Virus record (IMG/VR): IMGVR_UViG_3300012936_002987
Coordinates: 1-21,208 of that record
Length of the DNA: 21,208 nucleotides
Reading direction: 5' to 3' (one strand)
Source of the DNA: a virus
Positions 7,961 to 14,267 of this stretch are shown piece after piece. The notes beneath the pieces are model-generated. The model was not told where the DNA came from and did no database searches. It saw nothing but the letters and a program-made list of their open reading frames with translations. Every line of letters starts with the position of its first letter. Within the stretch, counting starts at the first letter, position 1. Position numbers and translations under genes: made by a program.

Positions 7961-8770
7961 ATGGAACACATATTCCGACAATGGATCGGCATGCATCGTG
8001 CGATCATCGCATGGTTTCATGCTGCACATCATGTCACAAAAGGAACCGGTTTCGGTGGTGATCACGTTAATTTATATGGCGAGATCTATACCACTTTAGA
8101 CGAAGATCTAGACGGCATCGTAGAAAAAGGAATAGGATTGACTGGTGATGAAACACTGGCCGATCCTGTTTCATCATTATCAATGGCGGCAGGTCTTCTT
8201 GCACAACAGCCTGCATCAGCGAATCAGGATGCAGAGACTATTGCGTGCAACGCCTTTGAGGTTATTAAATACTATGTCAAAGCGATCGAAGGTATTTACT
8301 CACAATTCGAAGCTTGTGGAATGTCTCTTGGGCTAGATGATCTGCTACAAGGCCTTGCGAATCAATACGAAACTTATGTTTATCTTCTACAGCAAAGAAG
8401 TAGAACGGTATCCTTGAATAAATCACCTATAGTCATGACTGTTATGGAGAACAAAAAGATGAAATTAACAAAACGACAATTAAAGAAAATCATTCGTGAA
8501 GAGTATTCACGTTTGAAAAGAAGAGGCCTTATTAAAGAATCAAACCAGAACAATCGCATGGCTGATTTGATTTTGGACGCTGTGGATGAAGGTATCGAAT
8601 TTGACGACGCGGTGTTTATGGCATTTGAAGGACAAGAGCTGCCTTTGCCTGACATACGAGCTTTGAGAGAAATACTGCAAGTCGTTGAAGAAAAGTGGGG
8701 CCGAAGAGTTACAATGTACGACATTGGTGGTGCAATCGACGATTTCCTCGCTGATTACCACACTTATTAA
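7961..8770 (+). CDS. Dps/ferritin-like domain joined in frame to a tagged domain
   Basis: Residues about 5-148 resemble Dps, the DNA-protecting mini-ferritin: a helix with H23, H35 twelve residues on, then D51 and E55 in LDEDLDGIVEKG, close to the spacing of the Dps ferroxidase ligands, and a final helix around LANQYETYVYLLQQR. A normal Dps would end here. Instead the frame stays open through a linker (SLNKSPIVMTVMENKK) into the tag MKLTKRQLKKIIREE (167-181) and a further acidic domain of about 85 aa. Either this is a true fusion or the Dps stop codon was lost; an internal start at 8459 is possible. I chose ATG 7961 because GGAG lies 7 bases upstream; ATG 7955 is only one base from it. Confidence 0.7.
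   Translation: MEHIFRQWIGMHRAIIAWFHAAHHVTKGTGFGGDHVNLYGEIYTTLDEDLDGIVEKGIGLTGDETLADPVSSLSMAAGLLAQQPASANQDAETIACNAFEVIKYYVKAIEGIYSQFEACGMSLGLDDLLQGLANQYETYVYLLQQRSRTVSLNKSPIVMTVMENKKMKLTKRQLKKIIREEYSRLKRRGLIKESNQNNRMADLILDAVDEGIEFDDAVFMAFEGQELPLPDIRALREILQVVEEKWGRRVTMYDIGGAIDDFLADYHTY
8459..8770 (+). CDS. Possible separate tagged protein from an internal start in the Dps-like frame
   Basis: ATG 8459 is preceded by GGAG at 8446-8449, nine bases away, and would give a 103-aa protein. Its first 15 residues, MKLTKRQLKKIIREE, differ from those of the protein at 10050 in only two positions (4 and 10). The other tagged proteins all carry the tag at their extreme N-terminus, which argues that this start is used, alone or as well as the fusion. 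Residues 25-27 (I-K-E) followed by S fit an [LI]-x-E cleavage site at the same position as in the 10050 protein. The rest, about 33-103, is acidic and predicted helical, with MADLILDAVDEGIEFDDA; no family recognised. Confidence 0.5.
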   Translation: MKLTKRQLKKIIREEYSRLKRRGLIKESNQNNRMADLILDAVDEGIEFDDAVFMAFEGQELPLPDIRALREILQVVEEKWGRRVTMYDIGGAIDDFLADYHTY

Positions 8771-8802
8771 GTGGACACATAATGAAGATAGCAGAGCCAA
8801 GC

Positions 8803-8832
8803 TTGAGAAAAATTATGTACTAATAGGATAAT
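8803..8832 (+). promoter_or_regulatory. Promoter before the tagged protein at 8844
   Basis: TTGAGA (8803-8808), 18 bases, GATAAT (8827-8832), in the 73-base gap after the Dps-like gene. The leader would be very short. Confidence 0.45.
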
Positions 8833-8843
8833 AGGAGTCCAAA

Positions 8844-9152
8844 ATGAATAAAAGACAATTACGAAAGACATTAAACCGTGTATTAACAGAAGCGGCGACA
8901 GGGCCACGATTAACTAGATTATTGACAAGGCTTAAAGCAGATGTTGATCAAGGAAAAGCCGTCAGAAACGAATGGTGTGAATTTTGGGTTAATTTTTGTG
9001 ACAATTGGTCAGATGAAGAAGGTATCCCAGAAGATTCATCTGACTGTTATCACTTGATCATGGAAGATCTTTTGAGCGCAGCTGACGCTTGGAAAAGAGA
9101 ACAAGAGTTTGCAGGATCCCTTTGGGATGTAGCTCAATGTCTAGGCATGTGA
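8844..9152 (+). CDS. Small tagged protein, unknown function
   Basis: A 102-aa protein. Residues 1-15 (MNKRQLRKTLNRVLT) are a shortened form of the basic amphipathic tag, containing the same K-R-Q-L-R-K core, followed by L-T-E|A at 14-17, which fits an [LI]-x-E cleavage site. A second basic helix follows (RLTRLLTRLKAD), then an acidic, Trp- and Cys-containing helical region (EWCEFWVNFCDNWSDEE) that I do not recognise. It starts after AGGAG with its own promoter and ends 4 bases before the amidase start, so the two are probably co-transcribed. Confidence 0.78.
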   Translation: MNKRQLRKTLNRVLTEAATGPRLTRLLTRLKADVDQGKAVRNEWCEFWVNFCDNWSDEEGIPEDSSDCYHLIMEDLLSAADAWKREQEFAGSLWDVAQCLGM

Positions 9153-9156
9153 TTAA

Positions 9157-10053
9157 ATGGCGGTAGATAAAGATTTCTATAACGAAGCAAGCGCATCGAA
9201 ATTAGGATGGGAACCCTCTTGGTTCATTCCCGGCCACAAACTGTTCGATCGTAAACTACAAAATGCGATTCGAGCGTTTCAACGTGAGTATCGATTGACT
9301 GCTGACGGAATGTGCGGACCTACAACTTATCGTAGGCTTGTCGCTAAGATGGAAGCAGAACATCCTTTCGTAGGACCCGAATGGAACCCAAATGATTCAG
9401 ATGTTCTTTGGTATAATGACCAACCCATTCGTATCGATTGGCCTGCGGACAAAGTACACACGTTCAAAGATGATGGTTTCCCGTATGCTATATCGAAAGG
9501 CCTCACACCGTATTCTAAGAAACGCACCATACGTTCTTTTGTGAACCATTGGGATGTGTGTTTGAATAGTGCATCATGTGCGAAGGTTCTTAAGAAACGA
9601 AACGTATCTGTTCACTTCTGTATTGACAATGATGGAACAATCATTCAGCTTCATGACATCAACGATGCTTGTTGGCATGCAGGAAATAGGAATGTCAATC
9701 ATTCGTCTGTAGGCGTAGAGATAAGTAATGCATACTATCCAAAGTATCAATCTTGGTATAAACGAAATGTGGGCAAAGAACGGCCAATTATGGAAGGTGC
9801 GTTGGCACAGAACAAAGAGCTCGATCCTTTCACTTGGTTCTACCCCGAACAAATCGAAGCTCTCAAAGCTTTGTGGAAAGCTATTCACGAAGGTTGTGGT
9901 GTTCCTCTCGAAGCACCATCTGAACAATGGGCATACGATAAGGTCGCAGCTTCAGGAAAGTTCAAAGGTTTTATGAATCATTTCCACTGCTCAAAGAAGA
10001 AGATCGACTGTGGCGGCCTAGATATACAGGAACTCTTAGGAGAAATCAAATGA
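9157..10053 (+). CDS. N-acetylmuramoyl-L-alanine amidase with N-terminal peptidoglycan-binding domain (endolysin type)
   Basis: Cell-wall hydrolase that cuts the amide bond between muramic acid and the stem peptide. Residues about 12-65 form a PG_binding_1 repeat (LQNAIRAFQREYRLTADGMCGP). The amidase_2 domain spans about 120-298: zinc ligand H131 in NHWDVC, the strand VHFCIDNDGTIIQLHDI (152-168), H174, VGVEISN (185-191), and a second zinc region NHFHCSKKKIDC (274-285) with His275/277 and C285. Key ligands are present. There is no signal peptide, so it would need a holin; the coiled-coil/membrane protein at 12566 is a weak candidate. The start lacks a strong ribosome binding site and is probably coupled to the upstream stop. 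The 3' end overlaps the next gene by 4 bases (ATGA). Confidence 0.88.
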   Translation: MAVDKDFYNEASASKLGWEPSWFIPGHKLFDRKLQNAIRAFQREYRLTADGMCGPTTYRRLVAKMEAEHPFVGPEWNPNDSDVLWYNDQPIRIDWPADKVHTFKDDGFPYAISKGLTPYSKKRTIRSFVNHWDVCLNSASCAKVLKKRNVSVHFCIDNDGTIIQLHDINDACWHAGNRNVNHSSVGVEISNAYYPKYQSWYKRNVGKERPIMEGALAQNKELDPFTWFYPEQIEALKALWKAIHEGCGVPLEAPSEQWAYDKVAASGKFKGFMNHFHCSKKKIDCGGLDIQELLGEIK

Positions 10054-10346
10054 AATTATCAAAAAGACAATTAAAAAGAATTATCAGAGAAGAATATGCT
10101 AAGTTGAATCAAAATAATTTACTTAGTGAAAACGTCTGTTACGACGAAGATGCTATCTGGGATTGTATCGAAGATGATGGTGAAGCGTACGCACCTCGGC
10201 ATGTTGCTGAAGAGTGGATGGATGGCCTTGCACCTCGAGATATGAGAAATATGACAATGGATACGAGAGTGACGATTATGCATGATGACCAAGGACAAGA
10301 ATGCGAATGTGTCAAAATAACAGATAGATCTTTCCGAAGGTTCTAG
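10050..10346 (+). CDS. Small tagged protein, unknown function
   Basis: A 98-aa protein that begins with the archetypal tag MKLSKRQLKRIIREEYAKL, followed by a polar linker and L-S-E|N at 25-28, a fitting [LI]-x-E site. The mature part (28-98) is acidic with an early Cys and Trp (VCYDEDAIWDCIEDD) and ends in a strand-rich segment with CECVKITDRSFRRF; no family recognised. The ATG overlaps the amidase stop by 4 bases and AGGAG lies within the amidase codons, so translation is coupled to the endolysin-type gene. Confidence 0.8.
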   Translation: MKLSKRQLKRIIREEYAKLNQNNLLSENVCYDEDAIWDCIEDDGEAYAPRHVAEEWMDGLAPRDMRNMTMDTRVTIMHDDQGQECECVKITDRSFRRF

Positions 10347-10377
10347 ATAACAAACTAATCAAACAATACATTCATAG

Positions 10378-10383
10378 TATAAT
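10378..10383 (+). promoter_or_regulatory. Putative -10 box before the adenine methyltransferase
   Basis: A perfect TATAAT lies in the 59-base gap, 22 bases before the start codon. No convincing -35 at 16-18 bases. Confidence 0.4.
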
Positions 10384-10405
10384 GTCTCCATAGCAGGAGA
10401 CTTAT

Positions 10406-11392
10406 ATGATTATTGATGTACCTGTATCTTTAGATACAAAGAAAATGGAAACGCCAAAGAAGCCACCGTTTAAGTATGCAGGCTCTAAAGCCCGAATGCT
10501 CAAGAAATATGAGTTATCGGGCTTTTTAGTGAATGAACCAAAAATGTTTGTCGACATGTTCGCAGGTTCTACCCAAGTTGCATACTGGATTAGACAACTA
10601 TATCCAGACCTGCCGATTGTGATTAACGATTTAAACGACGAATTAAACCAGTTGTACCGCGTAATGATGAATCACACAGTCGAGTATCAAAAGTGGGGAC
10701 GTAAGTTTCTACAACCATACCTTGAAATCACGCCTCCGCCGAAACCTCAGATCTCTCCGGAGCGTAAAGAATACTATTATGAGCTTCGGCAAAAGTATTG
10801 GGATCGTGATTTCCAAAATGAGGTTGAAGAAAGTGCATTGTTGATGTTTATGATGCGCATCAATTTCAATGGGTTCTGGGGTCAATCTAAAAAGTATCCC
10901 GGAAGATACGGAACATCTGCCGGTAATATGTGGTGGAAGAAACCGTGGTTCGATAAACTCGAAGTACAAGAACTAGATTTCATCGAGTTTTTGAAATCGT
11001 GTGTAATTACGAAAGAATCGTATGAAAATACAGCAAAATGGGTCGATAAAGGTGTATGGATGTACGCAGATCCACCTTACCGTCTATCAGCTGAAAATTA
11101 TCGAGCCGCTGGCGAGTTTGATGATACGTGCCAAGAGCAGCTATGCGACTTTATGAAAGACGTGCACCGACTTGGTGGCTACGGAGCTCTTTCAAACCGA
11201 GAACACCACGATGGAGGAAAGATTGGATGGAAGATGGCGCCGGCGGGTCGTCAATGGACGAATGGTGGATGGTTTGGCGATAAATTCGATGATAATTGGA
11301 CCATGCACATGTTTATGGGACATAAGTATACATCAGGGCGCAAAGATAAAGAAGGTTGCTTAGCGACGGAGATTTTAATTAAAAATTACTGA
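10406..11392 (+). CDS. dam: D12-class N6-adenine DNA methyltransferase (Dam family)
   Basis: Transfers methyl from S-adenosylmethionine to adenine N6, probably in a short palindrome such as GATC, though the target cannot be read from sequence. Visible: N-terminal FKYAGSKARM (22-31), the D12-class AdoMet-binding motif; VDMFAGSTQ (49-57, motif I); catalytic ADPPY (221-225, motif IV); and LSNRE (262-266). Its 328 aa is somewhat longer than E. coli Dam (278 aa). No restriction endonuclease is adjacent, so it is an orphan, for host-restriction evasion or marking replicated DNA. GATC is common in the window, so the phage has not purged the site. The start is set by CAGGAG. The tagged gene at 11403 begins 10 bases after the stop. 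Confidence 0.92.
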   Translation: MIIDVPVSLDTKKMETPKKPPFKYAGSKARMLKKYELSGFLVNEPKMFVDMFAGSTQVAYWIRQLYPDLPIVINDLNDELNQLYRVMMNHTVEYQKWGRKFLQPYLEITPPPKPQISPERKEYYYELRQKYWDRDFQNEVEESALLMFMMRINFNGFWGQSKKYPGRYGTSAGNMWWKKPWFDKLEVQELDFIEFLKSCVITKESYENTAKWVDKGVWMYADPPYRLSAENYRAAGEFDDTCQEQLCDFMKDVHRLGGYGALSNREHHDGGKIGWKMAPAGRQWTNGGWFGDKFDDNWTMHMFMGHKYTSGRKDKEGCLATEILIKNY

Positions 11393-11402
11393 GGTATATA
11401 CG

Positions 11403-11726
11403 ATGAGAATTAAAGAAAGCCAATTAAGACGAATAATTCGTAAAACAATTAAAGAAAGCTTGGATGAAATAACCCCAGAACAGCAAGATTTGCTAGACAA
11501 AGAAGTCAATATACTTGGATCGTATCAAAGGCGACTTGCACAGAACCCTAAGTCATACAGCGACAAAGAATTTTTGATGAATATTTATCACATTCTACAA
11601 GCATTGGTTGAAGGACAGTATACAGTGGATGACTTCCAAAGCTGGGTAGGTAAAAGATGGCCCAATTATACGATCCCAATGTATCAATATTTATTGGATA
11701 CAGTTTTTGAAGAAAAACCTTATTAG
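11403..11726 (+). CDS. Small tagged protein, unknown function
   Basis: A 107-aa protein starting MRIKESQLRRIIRKTIKE, the tag with a longer basic stretch, then S-L-D-E. I-K-E|S at 16-19 is a fitting [LI]-x-E site, at the same position as in the 1794 protein. The remainder is helical (ITPEQQDLLDKEVNILGSYQ, then NIYHILQALVEGQYTVDDFQ) with a Trp-rich segment near residue 80; no family recognised. GAGG eight bases upstream sets the start, and it follows the methyltransferase after 10 bases, so they are co-transcribed. Confidence 0.78.
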   Translation: MRIKESQLRRIIRKTIKESLDEITPEQQDLLDKEVNILGSYQRRLAQNPKSYSDKEFLMNIYHILQALVEGQYTVDDFQSWVGKRWPNYTIPMYQYLLDTVFEEKPY

Positions 11727-11731
11727 GCCTG

Positions 11732-11757
11732 TATAATTGACTTTCAGTGTGTATGAT
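11732..11757 (+). promoter_or_regulatory. Possible promoter region before thyX
   Basis: A perfect TATAAT (11732-11737) and a second -10-like TATGAT (11752-11757) lie in the 50-base gap. Their -35 partners are weak (TTGAAG at 11707-11712, 19 bases from the first). Confidence 0.35.
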
Positions 11758-11776
11758 ACTCTAAACAGGAGTAACA

Positions 11777-12487
11777 ATGGAAGAAGATAAAGGAATTGAA
11801 CTGTACGGTGACGGCATAGGCCATGTCGAATACGTAGAACATATGGGATCAGATCTTTCTATCGTAAATAGTGCGAGGGTGTCGTTTGGAAAACACAAAG
11901 ATGAACTCGACGCCAAAGATAAGAAGCTTATCAAGTATCTAATTAAACATAGGCATACTTCTACGTTAGAGCATTGCATCGTGACCTTTCGTTTTAAGGT
12001 ACCTCTGTTTATTCGTTCACAACATCACCGCCATCGTACTTGGAGCTACAATGAAATCTCAAGAAGATACACCGAAGAAAACCTACAATTCTACGAACCC
12101 AAAACCTTCCGTACCCAACATAAGTCTAACCGACAAGCTTCTAATGTTGATGAGCTCGATCCAATCATGGGTTACTTCGAAGATGGCGGACCCAATTATG
12201 CTAGCGCTGTGGTTAGAACTCATCATCGTCAGTCTGTTAGTCTATACAACGATTTGATGGACAAAGGCGTTTGCCGCGAACAAGCAAGAGGCGTTCTTCC
12301 ACAAAATCTTTATACCGAGTATTACGGGACAGTGAATCTCAATAATTTAATTAAGTTTATTGAACTAAGAACACACGATGGTGCACAATGGGAGATTCAA
12401 CAAGTTGCGAGAGGGTGTTTATCAATCGTAGAAAACCTTTGGCCAGTGGCAGTCTCATCGTATCGAGAAATACGAGGTTTATCTTAA
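11777..12487 (+). CDS. thyX: Flavin-dependent thymidylate synthase
   Basis: Makes dTMP from dUMP using methylene-tetrahydrofolate, FAD and NADPH. The ThyX signature RHRxxSxNExSxRY is complete at 85-98 (RHRTWSYNEISRRY). Other family features: HTSTLEHC (60-67), which includes a FAD/substrate-binding His, and the REQARGVLPQ stretch holding the dUMP-binding Arg region. Its 236 aa is typical, and nothing is missing. It supplies thymidine alongside the class II reductase at 4692. The start follows CAGGAG. The right-edge gene may be a second, unrelated synthase-type enzyme. Confidence 0.96.
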   Translation: MEEDKGIELYGDGIGHVEYVEHMGSDLSIVNSARVSFGKHKDELDAKDKKLIKYLIKHRHTSTLEHCIVTFRFKVPLFIRSQHHRHRTWSYNEISRRYTEENLQFYEPKTFRTQHKSNRQASNVDELDPIMGYFEDGGPNYASAVVRTHHRQSVSLYNDLMDKGVCREQARGVLPQNLYTEYYGTVNLNNLIKFIELRTHDGAQWEIQQVARGCLSIVENLWPVAVSSYREIRGLS

Positions 12488-12565
12488 AGTTTCACATACT
12501 TATTCAGTGAATGTTAATGTTAATTTAGAGTGGGTTCCAAAGCGCGCAATTTACGGAGACCTACG

Positions 12566-12892
12566 ATGACCGGTGACAACAATGGATGGGGCGAATACTC
12601 CCGATTAGTATTAAAAGAATTAGAAACTTTGGCAAAAGGAATAGAGGGATTGAAAGTCCAAATTGGAGATCTTAAATCAGAGATCGCAGAACTAAAAGCC
12701 AAAGAAGACAAAGTGAAAGAGCTATCTGCATGGAAAGATAGAATTGACGAAGTTGCTTCACCAACGCAACTTAAAGAGATGCAAGACATGGTGAAGAAAC
12801 ATGAGCTATTCAAAACAAAGGCCATCACGATGTTTGCAGTTGTGCAAATTATGATGGCAGGATTAATGGGAATTTTGAAGTTCTTTCTATAG
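12566..12892 (+). CDS. Coiled-coil protein with C-terminal membrane anchor
   Basis: A 108-aa protein. Residues about 13-75 are a heptad-rich charged coiled coil (LKVQIGDLKSEIAELKAKED), and about 84-108 form one hydrophobic segment ending at the C-terminus (MFAVVQIMMAGLMGILKFF). This architecture resembles phage XhlA-like proteins and some holin or spanin-related membrane proteins, but no diagnostic motif is present and the lysis link is inference from the amidase at 9157. I chose ATG 12566, with CGGAG 7 bases away, over an upstream GTG at 12530 that has no ribosome binding site. Confidence 0.65.
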   Translation: MTGDNNGWGEYSRLVLKELETLAKGIEGLKVQIGDLKSEIAELKAKEDKVKELSAWKDRIDEVASPTQLKEMQDMVKKHELFKTKAITMFAVVQIMMAGLMGILKFFL

Positions 12893-12946
12893 TGGCAACA
12901 TAATTAGATCATGTGAGAATTGCAGGTGACACCATAATTAAATATC

Positions 12947-12963
12947 GTCCTATGCGATAGGAC
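12947..12963 (+). other. Short hairpin in the 163-base gap before the glycosylase
   Basis: GTCCTAT (12947-12953), loop GCG, ATAGGAC (12957-12963): a perfect 7-bp stem without a T tract, so not a standard terminator. The rest of 12893-13055 holds the promoter at 13006-13034; I see no tRNA or ORF in it. Confidence 0.4.
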
Positions 12964-13005
12964 AACGCACCTCATCTGGCAGTTAGCAATCTCCCAACTT
13001 CTATT

Positions 13006-13034
13006 TTGTAAATCCTTCGAAACGTGAGTATATT
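13006..13034 (+). promoter_or_regulatory. Promoter of the TTGTAA family before the glycosylase
   Basis: TTGTAA (13006-13011), 17 bases, TATATT (13029-13034), again with GAG just before the -10. It would drive the run from the glycosylase through clpS to the terminator at 14895. Confidence 0.6.
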
Positions 13035-13055
13035 TATATAACACACGGAGGAAAT

Positions 13056-13862
13056 ATGCCAGAAGGCCCAGAAGTCAAACGCACAGCAGAAGGTCTCGCT
13101 CGAGCGATGACCAATAAAACAATCACAAATGTAGAGATCCTAACTGGACGATATACTAAGGAAGCTCCAACAGGTATTGATGATTTCAAAGCATCGTTGC
13201 CTATCAAAGTCATAGGAGCAGGTTGTCATGGGAAGTTTATCTTTGCTCTTTGTACGAACGAAACGTATCTTTGGTCGACACTTGGAATGACAGGGTATTG
13301 GAACTCCGAAGGAGGGAAATACGAAAGGATTCGATTGGACTTTAGTGATGGATCGAAAGTGTATTTCAATGATATGCGTAACTTTGGTACTCTAAAGTTT
13401 GTAAAAGGAAAACACGAGATGCTAAAGAAGTTGAAAACACTTGGGCCTGACATGCTTGCGCAGGACGTTCCAGTACATGTGTTCAAAGAAGCTCTCATGA
13501 AACGACCTGATTGGTCCATCGCGAAAGCATTGATGAAACAATCTCTCGTTTGCGGCGTAGGGAACTATATCAAGGCTGATTCATTGTGGTTGGCGAAAAT
13601 CTCACCAAAGAGAAAAGTAAAAGATATAAGTGATGTAGAGTTCGCCGATCTAAACGAAGCAATCAAAAGAGTAATGAGAACATCATACGAATCAGGTGGT
13701 GCAACGATCGCATCATATCAGTCGTTCGATGACCAACCCGGATCATACACGCAGAAGATGGTTGTCTACGGCCAGAAGCAAGATCCTGAAGGCAACGAAG
13801 TTATCAAAGAGAAGACAGATGATGGTCGATCAACGCACTGGGTGCCTGAGGTTCAAAAGTGA
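13056..13862 (+). CDS. Fpg/Nei-family DNA glycosylase with zincless finger
   Basis: Base-excision repair enzyme that removes oxidised bases and nicks the abasic site. N-terminus MPEGPEV gives catalytic P2 and E3; K60 in CHGKF and N170 in GVGNYI are the phosphate and DNA contacts of the family, within the H2TH region around 150-180. The C-terminal finger (237-267) has no Cys at all: VVYGQKQDPEGNEVI then DDGRSTHWVP, with R258 where zinc-finger members put their essential Arg. That is the zincless-finger form known from NEIL1, plant FPG and mimivirus Nei, unlike E. coli Fpg or Nei. Its 268 aa is normal. The start follows CGGAGG. The stop overlaps the next small gene by 4 bases. Confidence 0.93.
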   Translation: MPEGPEVKRTAEGLARAMTNKTITNVEILTGRYTKEAPTGIDDFKASLPIKVIGAGCHGKFIFALCTNETYLWSTLGMTGYWNSEGGKYERIRLDFSDGSKVYFNDMRNFGTLKFVKGKHEMLKKLKTLGPDMLAQDVPVHVFKEALMKRPDWSIAKALMKQSLVCGVGNYIKADSLWLAKISPKRKVKDISDVEFADLNEAIKRVMRTSYESGGATIASYQSFDDQPGSYTQKMVVYGQKQDPEGNEVIKEKTDDGRSTHWVPEVQK

Positions 13863-14014
13863 AAATAGGGTCTCGTGTAAGGCATGCACGATTAGGTGAA
13901 GGTACGATTTTGGCTTTTTGTAAGCATGGTGGAGTCCTGATAGATTATAGTGGCGACAAAGGTGTCTTGGTTCGAGTTTCTCATAGAGATACTCTGGAGG
14001 TAATTCATGAATAA
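13859..14014 (+). CDS. Orphan Tudor/SH3-like mini-protein (UvrD/PcrA C-terminal domain-like)
   Basis: A 51-aa ORF starting at GTG 13859, which overlaps the glycosylase stop (GTGA) and has GAGG seven bases upstream. The protein begins MKIGSRVRHARLGEGTILAF and continues as a small beta barrel (GVLIDYSGD, GVLVRVSH, DTLEVI). G-x-x-V-x-H-x-x-x-G-x-G-T is the pattern of the Tudor-like domain at the end of PcrA/UvrD helicases and of related nucleic-acid or polymerase-binding folds. Here it stands alone, translationally coupled to a repair glycosylase. Function unknown; binding to nucleic acid or RNA polymerase is inference. It ends 8 bases into the next gene. Confidence 0.7.
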   Translation: MKIGSRVRHARLGEGTILAFCKHGGVLIDYSGDKGVLVRVSHRDTLEVIHE

Positions 14015-14267
14015 AAGAGAAAGACAAGAATTAGAACACAAAATCGCATCTGTCGAAGAAACATTGCAACTTCTGAAACATCAGGAAAGTAATCTTCTAG
14101 AAGCTATGCGTCTACATCCTTACGACCATCACGATAAAAAAGTCAATCAATGGGTGAGAGAAATATTTATAGGATGCGATTATATCGTAAGACTAGAAGA
14201 ATCATTGAAATTATTAAAACAATCACTACCACCCCGGAGGAAACGTGGCGGAAAGAAAAAAGACTGA
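14007..14267 (+). CDS. Small coiled-coil protein, unknown function
   Basis: An 86-aa, highly charged, helical protein: residues 1-35 form a coiled coil (LEHKIASVEETLQLLKHQES), followed by a His-rich turn (HPYDHHDKK), a second helix (about 60-74), and a strongly basic tail PPRRKRGGKKKD that could bind nucleic acid. GGAGG lies 7 bases before ATG 14007. It overlaps the upstream Tudor-like gene by 8 bases and clpS by 23 bases; the basic tail is encoded by the same bases as the clpS start. Confidence 0.75.
   Translation: MNKRERQELEHKIASVEETLQLLKHQESNLLEAMRLHPYDHHDKKVNQWVREIFIGCDYIVRLEESLKLLKQSLPPRRKRGGKKKD

Noticed and set aside
7948-8061. TTG-started 37-codon frame with a good GAAGGAG six bases upstream, Cys-rich
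   Set aside because: It overlaps the Dps-like gene in another frame, uses a rare start and has no recognisable fold. It might be a coupling leader, but nothing beyond the ribosome binding site supports it.
8380-8724. 114-codon open frame on the minus strand
   Set aside because: It lies opposite the Dps-like/tagged gene and has no ribosome binding site or neighbours on that strand. The other minus-strand frames fail for the same reasons; all supported genes are on the + strand.
12893-13055. Possible tRNA or small RNA gene in the largest gap
   Set aside because: There is one 7-bp hairpin, but no T-loop consensus, no acceptor stem pairing and no CCA-like end; only the promoter at 13006 is supported.
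13056-13862. Missing zinc-finger Cys residues as a sign of a broken glycosylase
   Set aside because: The finger has the full zincless pattern including the essential Arg (R258), and all catalytic residues are present; it is a known active form.
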